Origin: an uncultured Flavobacteriaceae bacterium
Lineage (GTDB): Bacteria; Bacteroidota; Bacteroidia; Flavobacteriales; Flavobacteriaceae
Assembly (NCBI GenBank): GCA_905480425.1
Contig: CAJQQG010000006.1
Span: 1-36,843, forward strand
Reading direction: 5' to 3'
DNA: 36,843 bases
Part shown: one piece after another, positions 1 through 7,446 of the stretch
How the letters are laid out: the number at the start of each line of letters is the position of its first letter
Position numbering within the stretch: position 1 is the stretch's first letter
Position numbers and translations under genes: made by a program
The notes under the pieces: generated by a model
Told to the model about the DNA's origin: nothing
The model's database searches: none
The model's input: the letters and a program-made list of their open reading frames with translations, nothing else

Positions 1-119
1 GTTCCTTTAATTACCTCACCACCTATTAACTCAGCAACAACACTTTCTACCTTATGACCAGATAACTTTTTTTCTCTAGATATTTCTGAGGATGGTGCTC
101 TTCTTCTATTAATTTTCAA
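1..119 (-). CDS. Unidentified gene, 5' part only, cut by the window edge
   Basis: On the minus strand an open frame runs off the left edge. Its first ~40 codons are basic and hydrophilic, reading LKINRRRAPSSEISREKKLS and then GHKVESVVAELIGGEVIKG. There is no ATG; the frame opens after a TAG near 190, and a TTG at 117-119 is the most plausible start, so the true start is uncertain. The frame looks coding rather than random. The style, a basic head followed by a compact alpha-helical segment, faintly recalls the N-termini of some restriction endonucleases, but I do not recognise the family. I infer only a real, partial gene of unknown function. Confidence 0.4.
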   Translation of the reverse strand, partial: MKINRRRAPSSEISREKKLSGHKVESVVAELIGGEVIKG

Positions 120-265
120 AAGATGTTTTTTTTCTAAAATACACTTTTTTGGGATACTTTTTAATTGAAAAAATTCAGAAAAGCACTATTAATAGAATGT
201 ATACCTGTTTGTTAAGGGTTTAAATTAAGGGATTTGGTTCATTAATTTATATTAAAATTGATGTT

Positions 266-451
266 TTAAACACATAAAAACCTTAAATCACCCCAGTATA
301 TGACATTGAAGAGATAGTGATTTAAACCACATTGAGATTTATAATCAACAACAGATACCTTTATATCAGACTGTGATTCATAATCTACTGAATAAACTTT
401 TTGAGCTAAAACAAAGAATGGAAATAAAGGGAATATTAGATTTTTAAACAT
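266..451 (-). CDS. Short secreted DUF6150-type repeat protein
   Basis: This 61-residue protein starts with a hydrophobic signal-like stretch ending in FFVLAQ. Two copies of a short motif follow, VYSVDYESQSD and VSVVDYKSQC. The VDYxSQxD repeat spaced about 11 residues is the hallmark of small DUF6150 proteins that I know from Flavobacteriaceae. Usual family members carry more repeats. Here the register is lost after the second one, and the C-terminal ~20 residues (NHYLFNVIYWGDL onwards) do not fit it. The gene may therefore be a short or eroded family member. The function of the family is unknown; an extracytoplasmic location is inferred from the leader. It stands alone between the left-edge fragment and sucA. 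Confidence 0.55.
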   Translation of the reverse strand: MFKNLIFPLFPFFVLAQKVYSVDYESQSDIKVSVVDYKSQCGLNHYLFNVIYWGDLRFLCV

Positions 452-671
452 TGAGATGATTATATAGTCAATGGATAAAAGAAAGTCTTTTAAAACTATT
501 TATTTTACTTAATTTTTACCCTTTTACTTTCTCTTTAAAATTTCAAATTCTAACCTTTCAATTACCAACCTGTATAAAGATTTTTGGTTTGGAATGTATT
601 TTATTAGATGTTTCACATTAAACTTCTGTTTCCAAAGGATTGTTCCTATATAAGAATTCGAATATGATGAT

Positions 672-3440
672 CTATTTCTTTGGTTTTCTTATAAAATTAT
701 CTTGTTTTGGGTCAAAAACATAATCAATTACTTGTTGATGACGACGTTTGTATCGTATTGCACTTCCTGCTGCTGGGGCTCCATAATATCTTCTTGTTGC
801 AGGTCGAAAACGTTGCGAGTTAGGAAGATGTAATAATAAAAAACTCCAGGCACCCATATTTCTTGGCTCTTCTTGAGCCCAAACAATATCAGTTGCATTT
901 TTAAACTGTGAAATTATAGTCTCAATTTCTGTTACAGGAAGTGGAAAGAGTTGTTCTAATCGAACTATTGCAACATCCATTCGATCTTTCTCTTCTCGAG
1001 CCTTGAAAAGATCATAATAAAATTTACCTGAACAAAATACAACAGAAGTTACATTTTTTTTAGCTACTTCTTGGTCAGAAATCAATGATTGAAATCCACC
1101 TTCTATCAATTCATTTTTAGATGAAACTGCTTGTGGATGTCGCAATAAACTTTTAGGGGTAAATACTATCAGTGGTTTTCGGTAGTTTGTTTTCATCTGT
1201 CTTCTCAAGATATGAAACATGTTTGCTGGAGTAGAACAATTAGCTACAAACATATTGTCTTTTGCACATAATTGAAGGTAGCGCTCCATTCGTGCAGAAG
1301 AGTGCTCTGCTCCTTGTCCCTCATATCCATGTGGAAGCAATAATACAATTCCATTCTGAAGTTTCCACTTATCTTCTGCAGATGAAATATATTGATCCAA
1401 CATAATTTGTGCACCATTTGAGAAGTCTCCAAACTGAGCTTCCCATATTGTCAAAGTGTTAGGGCTTGCCATTGCATATCCGTAATCAAAGCCCACAACC
1501 CCATATTCTGAAAGAAGCGAATTATAAACACTGAAATGTCCCTGATTTACCGGGCTTATTTTATTAAGTAAAATAATTTCATTTTCAGAATTCTCTGTTT
1601 TCAAAACAGCATGACGGTGAGAGAAAGTTCCTCGTTCAACATCTTGCCCAGAAAGTCTTACATTATACCCTTCCTGAAGTAAGGTTCCATAGGCAAGCAA
1701 TTCTCCCATAGCCCAATCTAATTGATCTTTTTCGAAATACATTGATTTACGATCAGCTATTAATCGTTCAATTTTTCGTAAAAAACTATGCTCACTTGGT
1801 AATGTGGTTATTGTTTCAGCAACAGTATCTAATTTTTTTTTAGAAACATCTGTCACTACCCTTTTAGCCATTTCAACTTCATCAACACGAACAAAAGTTT
1901 TCCATTCATCAGCCATAAAAGGTGTGATCACAGTAGTTTCAATTTTCCTTGAATCCATAAGATCGTGCTCTAAAGAATCTTTGTATTCTTTTTCTAATAA
2001 CTTTACATATTCGTCATCTATAAAGCCTGCAGCTTTTAATCCGTCTGCATAAATATCTCTTGGATTTTGATGCTTCGCAATGGCTTTGTAAAGTTGAGGT
2101 TGTGTGAAACGTGGTTCATCTCCTTCATTGTGTCCATATTTTCGATAACCTAAAAGATCAATAAAAACATCTCCCTTAAATCGCATTCTATAGTCTAATG
2201 CGAATAATGTGGCGTGAACTACTGCCTCGGCATCATCTGAATTTACGTGTATTACCGGTGAAAGTGTGACTTTAGCAACATCAGTACAATAGGTACTGGT
2301 TCGTGCATCTAAATAATTCGTTGTAAATCCAATTTGATTATTAACCACAATATGGACCGTTCCTCCCGTTCCGTAACCCTTTAATCCTGCCATTTGAACA
2401 ATTTCATAAGACAATCCTTGACCTGCTATTGCGGCATCTCCATGAACAATAATGGGTAATACTTTATTTGTATTCCCATCGAACTTGTTTTCTAATTTAG
2501 CTCGTGTAATTCCCTCAACAACTGCACCTACTGTCTCAAGGTGTGAGGGGTTAGGCGCAATGTTCATGTTAATTTGCTTGCCATTGTCAGTAACTCTTTG
2601 AGAAGTCCATCCTAAGTGATATTTGACATCGCCGTCAAAAATAACTTCTTCATAATCCTTTCCATCAAATTCACTAAAAATATCTTTGGTTGATTTTCCG
2701 AAAATATTGGTTAGGGTATTCAGACGTCCTCTATGGGCCATTCCCATTACAAATTCTTCTACACCTTGATTAGCCGCTGCCTCAACTATAGCATCTAAGG
2801 CAGGTATTAAGGATTCTCCACCTTCCAAAGAAAAACGTTTTTGCCCTACATATTTTGTATGTAAAAAATTTTCAAAGCTAACTGCCTGGTTCAATTTTTT
2901 GAGAATATGTTTTTTTTGATCAATTGAAAACTGTGGGTGGTTATCATTAATATTTAACCAGTTTTGTATCCAATCAACCTTTTCTGGTTTTCGGATATAC
3001 ATATATTCAACTCCAATAGAGTCGCAATATATAAGCTTCAGATGCTTAACAATTATTTCTAACGAACTTGGGCCAATCCCCATAATTTCTCCTGCATTAA
3101 AAATCGTTGGCAAATCTCCTTGCGCTAAACCAAAATTTTCCAAGTCTAAGGTAGGCTCGTACTTTCTTCGATCTCGAACAGGATTGGTTTTAGTAAACAA
3201 GTGTCCTCTATTGCGGTATCCATCTATGAGTTTTACTACTCTAAATTCTTTTTGAACTTGTTCCGGAACCTCTAGTGAGATCGTACCATCGGAAAAAGTG
3301 TTATTTTCTAATCCAAAATCAAATCCTTGAAAAAAGGCTCTCCAGCTAGGCTCTATAGTGTCTGGTTGCTGTAAATATTGATCATATAATTCTGCAAAAT
3401 ATGCAGTATGAGCGGCGTTTAAAAACGAATAATTATCCAT
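672..3440 (-). CDS. sucA: 2-oxoglutarate dehydrogenase E1 component
   Basis: This is the thiamine-diphosphate-dependent E1 subunit of the TCA-cycle 2-oxoglutarate dehydrogenase complex. It decarboxylates 2-oxoglutarate and passes the succinyl group to the lipoyl arm of E2. The 922-residue length is normal for the family. The N-terminus (YSFLNAAHTAYFAELYDQYL, residues 4-23) is the short E2-docking helix. GMAHRGRLN (233-241), HGDAAIAGQG (333-342) and NNQIGFTT (367-374) form the cofactor and active-site region, and GYEGQGAEHSSAR lies in the C-terminal domain. A TAATTTTG promoter element lies 30 bp upstream. No E2 gene (sucB/odhB) follows the stop, although the two are often adjacent in this group, so E2 must be encoded elsewhere. 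Identification is firm. Confidence 0.97.
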   Translation of the reverse strand: MDNYSFLNAAHTAYFAELYDQYLQQPDTIEPSWRAFFQGFDFGLENNTFSDGTISLEVPEQVQKEFRVVKLIDGYRNRGHLFTKTNPVRDRRKYEPTLDLENFGLAQGDLPTIFNAGEIMGIGPSSLEIIVKHLKLIYCDSIGVEYMYIRKPEKVDWIQNWLNINDNHPQFSIDQKKHILKKLNQAVSFENFLHTKYVGQKRFSLEGGESLIPALDAIVEAAANQGVEEFVMGMAHRGRLNTLTNIFGKSTKDIFSEFDGKDYEEVIFDGDVKYHLGWTSQRVTDNGKQINMNIAPNPSHLETVGAVVEGITRAKLENKFDGNTNKVLPIIVHGDAAIAGQGLSYEIVQMAGLKGYGTGGTVHIVVNNQIGFTTNYLDARTSTYCTDVAKVTLSPVIHVNSDDAEAVVHATLFALDYRMRFKGDVFIDLLGYRKYGHNEGDEPRFTQPQLYKAIAKHQNPRDIYADGLKAAGFIDDEYVKLLEKEYKDSLEHDLMDSRKIETTVITPFMADEWKTFVRVDEVEMAKRVVTDVSKKKLDTVAETITTLPSEHSFLRKIERLIADRKSMYFEKDQLDWAMGELLAYGTLLQEGYNVRLSGQDVERGTFSHRHAVLKTENSENEIILLNKISPVNQGHFSVYNSLLSEYGVVGFDYGYAMASPNTLTIWEAQFGDFSNGAQIMLDQYISSAEDKWKLQNGIVLLLPHGYEGQGAEHSSARMERYLQLCAKDNMFVANCSTPANMFHILRRQMKTNYRKPLIVFTPKSLLRHPQAVSSKNELIEGGFQSLISDQEVAKKNVTSVVFCSGKFYYDLFKAREEKDRMDVAIVRLEQLFPLPVTEIETIISQFKNATDIVWAQEEPRNMGAWSFLLLHLPNSQRFRPATRRYYGAPAAGSAIRYKRRHQQVIDYVFDPKQDNFIRKPKK

Positions 3441-3469
3441 GTATTAGGTTCATGCTAAAATCCTAATAC

Positions 3470-3477
3470 CAAAATTA
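3470..3477 (-). promoter_or_regulatory. Probable -7 promoter element of sucA
   Basis: Read on the minus strand this is TAATTTTG, a perfect match to the Bacteroidota TAnnTTTG element, and it ends 30 bp before the sucA ATG. No clear TTTG (-33) partner is visible, so the assignment rests on the -7 element and its position. Confidence 0.4.
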
Positions 3478-3624
3478 CAACTTTTGCCTTAAGCGGTTCT
3501 TTATTTTAATAAAAAAAGGCGTTTTTATTTTTACAGATACTCCTTAATAACTGCCCTTTAAATCATTAAAAAACTTTTAAGAAAACATTGATTTATTAAA
3601 CAACATTTTAATATCTTTTTCCAC

Positions 3625-4884
3625 ATGTTTGTACTAGTCGATTGTAATAATTTTTATGCTTCTTGCGAGCGAGTATTCCAACCACAGTGGGAAAGCAAAC
3701 CCGTGGTCATTCTTTCCAATAACGACGGTTGTGTTATTGCGCGAAGTAACGAAGCAAAAGCATTAAATATTCCTATGGGTGCTCCTGCCTTTAAATACAA
3801 ACAACAATTTAAACAACAGGGTGTGAAAGTTTTTTCTTCTAACTATCCACTCTATGGCGATATGAGTAATAGGGTTATGACAATTCTTGAAAAATACACC
3901 CCAAACTTAGAGATTTACAGTATTGACGAAGCCTTCTTACAGTTCAAAGGCTTCGATTTGTTTAACCTAGAGCAAGAAGGACAAAGGATGCGAAAGCAAG
4001 TACGCAAATGGACCGGTATTCCAGTTTCCGTTGGTATAGCTCCCACCAAAGCACTCGCAAAAATTGCTAATAAGATTGCTAAAAAATTTGTGAAACGCAC
4101 GCAAGGTGTTTATGCTATTGATACAGAAGAAAAAAGAATCAAGGCTTTACAGTGGACCAAAATAGGTGATGTTTGGGGTGTGGGCAGAAAACATAAAATA
4201 CGCCTCGAAGCGATTGGAGTTTGTAATGCCTTACAATTCACTCAACTTCCTGATGCCTGGGTTCGAAAACACATGAGTGTATTAGGCTTGCGACTAAAAA
4301 AAGATTTATCAGGTGTTTCTTCCATACAACTTGAAGAAATTATTCTTATAAAAAAAGGAATTGCTACCACCCGAAGCTTTGAAGGAACGATAACACAATT
4401 TTCAGATTTAGAAGAACGCATTTCAACATTTGCCACAAGCTGTGCAGAAAAAATGCGCAAACAACGCAGCAGCTGCAATGCATTATTGGTTTTTGTGCGT
4501 AGTGATCCTCACAAAAAAGGGTGCTTTCCTTATCGAAATAGTTGTGTACTACCCCTTCCCTATGCTACCAATTCGAGTATTCTTTTAAGTAAACATGCTG
4601 TTATAGGGCTACAAAAAATATTTAAAAAAGGAGTTCATTATAAAAAAGCTGGAGTGATGATTATGGGACTCATCCCCACAGAAAAGCGACAGCTAAGTAT
4701 TTTCCAAAATAATAACAACAAGCATTTAACTCTCATGCAAAGTGTGGATCGTATTCACAAACGTTTTGGACCGCATCGTATAAAATTAGCAAACCAGGAT
4801 TTAAATCGTACCTGGAAAATGAAACAAGAACACTTATCACAACGATTCACGACCGAACTCAATGAAATTATTACTATAAAATAA
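3625..4884 (+). CDS. umuC: DNA polymerase V catalytic subunit, UmuC-like (Y-family)
   Basis: This 419-residue Y-family polymerase carries out translesion synthesis across damaged DNA, normally with processed UmuD. The palm-domain catalytic acids are visible: D6 in MFVLVDCNNFYASCERVF, and D101-E102 in YSIDEAFL. SNNDGCVIARSNEAKALNIP (31-50) is the finger segment typical of UmuC, and VSVGIAPTKALAKIANKIAK is the thumb/palm helix. The length matches E. coli UmuC. The start is the ATG preceded by TATCTTTTTCCAC, where a weak TATCTTTT (-7-like) element at 3612-3619 would leave a very short leader. umuD follows after 6 bp, so the two are co-transcribed, in the opposite order to E. coli umuDC. I see no LexA-type box upstream. 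Confidence 0.95.
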   Translation: MFVLVDCNNFYASCERVFQPQWESKPVVILSNNDGCVIARSNEAKALNIPMGAPAFKYKQQFKQQGVKVFSSNYPLYGDMSNRVMTILEKYTPNLEIYSIDEAFLQFKGFDLFNLEQEGQRMRKQVRKWTGIPVSVGIAPTKALAKIANKIAKKFVKRTQGVYAIDTEEKRIKALQWTKIGDVWGVGRKHKIRLEAIGVCNALQFTQLPDAWVRKHMSVLGLRLKKDLSGVSSIQLEEIILIKKGIATTRSFEGTITQFSDLEERISTFATSCAEKMRKQRSSCNALLVFVRSDPHKKGCFPYRNSCVLPLPYATNSSILLSKHAVIGLQKIFKKGVHYKKAGVMIMGLIPTEKRQLSIFQNNNNKHLTLMQSVDRIHKRFGPHRIKLANQDLNRTWKMKQEHLSQRFTTELNEIITIK

Positions 4885-4890
4885 AAGGAT

Positions 4891-5322
4891 ATGAAATCAG
4901 AAAAATTAGTGTTCTTTCGCCCAAACCGAGAGTATCATAAAAAAATGCATTGGGTACAAGAAGGTATTTCTGCAGGTTTTCCTTCTCCTGCGGATGATTT
5001 TAAAGAATTAAGAATCAGTATTGACCAAGAAGTTGTTAGTAACGAAGAGGCTACTTTTTATGCTCGTGTTTCTGGCGAATCAATGCAAGGCGCAGGTTTA
5101 GACGATGGAGATTTGTTAGTGATTGACCGAAGTTTAGAACCCATAGATAATAAAATTGCAGTTTGTTTTATTGATGGAGAATTTACTGTAAAACGTCTTA
5201 AGGTAACCAAAGATGAAGTATTATTAATACCCGAAAATCCGAAATATCAATCCATAAAAGTAACTGAAGAAAACGAATTAATTATATGGGGAGTGGTTAC
5301 CTATGTAGTTAAGAAATTATAA
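4891..5322 (+). CDS. umuD: UmuD-like S24 peptidase, DNA polymerase V accessory subunit
   Basis: This 143-residue protein belongs to the LexA/UmuD peptidase S24 family. After RecA-stimulated self-cleavage, UmuD' assembles with UmuC into polymerase V. The likely cleavage site is A28-G29 in EGISAGFPSPADD. The nucleophile is S64 in SGESMQGAG and the general base is K101 in GEFTVKRL. The Ser-Lys spacing of 37 equals that of E. coli UmuD (S60/K97). It lacks an N-terminal DNA-binding domain, so it is UmuD rather than LexA. An AAAGGA-like ribosome-binding site lies just before its ATG, overlapping the end of umuC. Confidence 0.94.
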   Translation: MKSEKLVFFRPNREYHKKMHWVQEGISAGFPSPADDFKELRISIDQEVVSNEEATFYARVSGESMQGAGLDDGDLLVIDRSLEPIDNKIAVCFIDGEFTVKRLKVTKDEVLLIPENPKYQSIKVTEENELIIWGVVTYVVKKL

Positions 5323-5380
5323 TATAAAAAAAACGCATAATTAAGTATTAAAAAAACTGTAATTTAAAATTGTCTTTTTT

Positions 5381-5388
5381 TATATTTG
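5381..5388 (+). promoter_or_regulatory. Probable -7 promoter element of the dehydrogenase-symporter operon
   Basis: TATATTTG matches TAnnTTTG exactly and sits 21 bp before the ATG at 5410. No convincing TTTG lies at the right distance upstream. Confidence 0.4.
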
Positions 5389-5409
5389 ATTTTGTCAGAA
5401 TAGTTAATT

Positions 5410-6423
5410 ATGAATAAAGTTCGAATTGGTGTTGTGGGTCTAGGTCGTTTAGGATTTACACACGCAGAAAATATTCGTTTTCATACAAAAAACACAAATC
5501 TTGTTGCTGTTTGTAGTCATTCATTAGAAGAGCTAACCAAAGCTAAAAAAAAGTTAGGAGTCACGAACTGCTTCAAGAGCATTAGGGAGATGATTTCAGG
5601 GATTAAATTAGATGCAGTTGTACTGGTTTCACCTTCAAAATATCATGCAGAACAAAGTTCTTATTGTCTTCAAGAAGGATTACATGTCTTTTGCGAAAAA
5701 CCATTAGCCACCACAATTGAAGCTTGTAAAGAAGTTGAAAAAGAAGTTATTAAAAGGCCTTTTCAGATTTTTATGCTTGGTTTTATGCGTCGCTATGATC
5801 CCTCCTATTTGTACGCTAAAAAATGTATAGATGCTGGAAAAATTGGGCGTCCTATTCTCTATAGAGGCTATAGTGTTGATCCTAATTCATCTATAGAAGG
5901 AGCATTAAAATATGCAGCCCAAAGTTCAGGGCAATTTATTGATATGGCAGTACACGACTTTGATTTAGCGCGTTGGTTTTTAAAGGCAGAGCCGACGAGC
6001 ATCTATGCCATTGGCGGATGTTATTTACATGAAGAATACAAACAATTCGAAGATGGTGATAATGTCTCTGCCTTATTGAAATTCGAAAACGATGCTATGG
6101 CTTTTATTTTTGCCGGCCGCACAGCTGCGCATGGATATAATGTAGAAACAGAAATTGTGGGTACTAAAGCAACTCTTAGAATTGGGTCGGTACCTCAAAA
6201 AAATTTAGTGGAAATACTCGATATTAATGGAGTAAAAAAGGAATGTTCTCAATCGTTCAATGAACGTTTTGAAACCGCCTTTAGAAATGAAATTCAAGAG
6301 TTTGTCGATTGTATCCTCGAAAAAAGACAGCCGGAAATCAAAGCACATGATGGCACTCGAGCTTCTTACATCGCAGAAATGGCTACTAAGTCATTTAAAA
6401 ATAATAGCTTAATAGAACTATGA
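5410..6423 (+). CDS. Gfo/Idh/MocA-family oxidoreductase (inositol 2-dehydrogenase-like), first copy
   Basis: This 337-residue NAD(P)-dependent dehydrogenase acts on a sugar or polyol. The Rossmann fold begins with VGLGRLGFTHAENI (residues 9-22). The family signature CEKP gives E96-K97-P98, the catalytic lysine motif. The DMAVHDFD segment supplies D178 and H182, the substrate-binding and acid/base pair. MRRYDPSYLYAKKCIDAGKI resembles myo-inositol dehydrogenases, but the exact substrate cannot be read from sequence. It overlaps the next gene by 4 bp (ATGA), a similar enzyme of identical length, and an SSS symporter follows. This suggests an uptake-and-oxidation cassette for a cyclitol or hexose. 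Family certain, substrate unknown. Confidence 0.9.
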   Translation: MNKVRIGVVGLGRLGFTHAENIRFHTKNTNLVAVCSHSLEELTKAKKKLGVTNCFKSIREMISGIKLDAVVLVSPSKYHAEQSSYCLQEGLHVFCEKPLATTIEACKEVEKEVIKRPFQIFMLGFMRRYDPSYLYAKKCIDAGKIGRPILYRGYSVDPNSSIEGALKYAAQSSGQFIDMAVHDFDLARWFLKAEPTSIYAIGGCYLHEEYKQFEDGDNVSALLKFENDAMAFIFAGRTAAHGYNVETEIVGTKATLRIGSVPQKNLVEILDINGVKKECSQSFNERFETAFRNEIQEFVDCILEKRQPEIKAHDGTRASYIAEMATKSFKNNSLIEL

Positions 6424-7433
6424 AAACAATTTCAATTGGTATTGTTGGAATGGGTCGTATAGGTAAAATACACCTTACTAACATTACGCGATATATTTCC
6501 CAAGCAGAGGTTGTTGCTGTTGCACATGCCAATTCGGAGGCACAAATCTATGCCAAGCAATTTGGCGTTTCACAATTTTATAAAAACATTGAATCTTTAT
6601 TACTAGGAGTAGACGTTGATGCTGTAATAATTACCTCTCCTACTTCATTTCATGCAGAGCAAATTAAACTTGTAGCTCATGCTGGAAAAGCAATTTTTTG
6701 TGAAAAACCTATGGATTTGTCATTAGCTGTGGTTCAAGAAGTTGTTACGCTTGTAGAAACAACCCAAGTACATTTTATGGTAGGTTTTAACAGAAGATAT
6801 GATCCCAATTTTTTAAAAATAAAAAAACGTATAAAAAAAGGAATTATTGGCACTCCACAACTCATTAATATTACAAGTCGAGATCCGGGACCTCCTTCAC
6901 TAAACTACCTAAAAACCTCTGGTGGATTATTTCTAGATATGGCCATACATGACTTTGATATGGCGAGTTATCTAATGGATGATAAGGTAGAAAGTGTGTA
7001 TGCAAGTGCTACCGTTTATGGGGATCCTAAGATTAAAGAATTGGGGGATATAGATACCGCCCTAACTACTCTTACATTTAAAAAAGGTGGAATGGCAAGC
7101 ATCAATAATAGTCGAAATTCAACCTATGGTTATGACCAACGAATTGAAGTTTTTGGAGATAAAGGAATGACTGGAGCAAAAAATAAAACGCTAGATGATA
7201 ATTATAGTGTTGATGCAAATGGCGTTCATTCGGCTTTACCTCTTGATTTTTTCCTAGAACGTTATGCAGATTCTTATCGACTTGAAATGCAGGAATTTAT
7301 TAGTAGTTTAGAACAGCGAAACCCTACGCCAATTAGTGCAAAAGAAGGCCTGAATAACATGGCAATAAGCATAGCTGCTAAAAAGTCAGTCACAGAAAAA
7401 CGGGTGGTTAGCCTTTCAGAAATAATAGATTAA
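6420..7433 (+). CDS. Gfo/Idh/MocA-family oxidoreductase (inositol 2-dehydrogenase-like), second copy
   Basis: This is a second 337-residue member of the same family, translationally coupled to the first by a 4-bp overlap. The nucleotide-binding motif is GIVGMGRIGKIH (residues 7-18). The signature E95-K96-P97 is in FCEKPMDLS, and D173/H177 are in LDMAIHDFD. GFNRRYDPNFLKIKKRIKKG is close to characterised myo-inositol 2-dehydrogenases, and this copy seems the closer of the two to IolG. Tandem copies of one family usually catalyse sequential or epimer-specific oxidations, or an oxidation followed by a reduction. That division of labour is inference. The symporter gene starts 13 bp after its stop. 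Confidence 0.9.
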   Translation: MKTISIGIVGMGRIGKIHLTNITRYISQAEVVAVAHANSEAQIYAKQFGVSQFYKNIESLLLGVDVDAVIITSPTSFHAEQIKLVAHAGKAIFCEKPMDLSLAVVQEVVTLVETTQVHFMVGFNRRYDPNFLKIKKRIKKGIIGTPQLINITSRDPGPPSLNYLKTSGGLFLDMAIHDFDMASYLMDDKVESVYASATVYGDPKIKELGDIDTALTTLTFKKGGMASINNSRNSTYGYDQRIEVFGDKGMTGAKNKTLDDNYSVDANGVHSALPLDFFLERYADSYRLEMQEFISSLEQRNPTPISAKEGLNNMAISIAAKKSVTEKRVVSLSEIID

Positions 7434-7446
7434 ATAACAAGTACTC

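Noticed and set aside
524-660. An open stretch of ~41 codons on the minus strand between sucA and the DUF6150 gene, ending LVIERLEFEILKRK and a stop.
   Set aside because: It has no start codon and matches nothing I recognise. It could be a relic, but the evidence is too thin to annotate.
3480-3624. A search for an SOS (LexA) box ahead of umuC.
   Set aside because: No inverted repeat of a known LexA type is visible; only AT-rich DNA and a weak -7-like element are seen.
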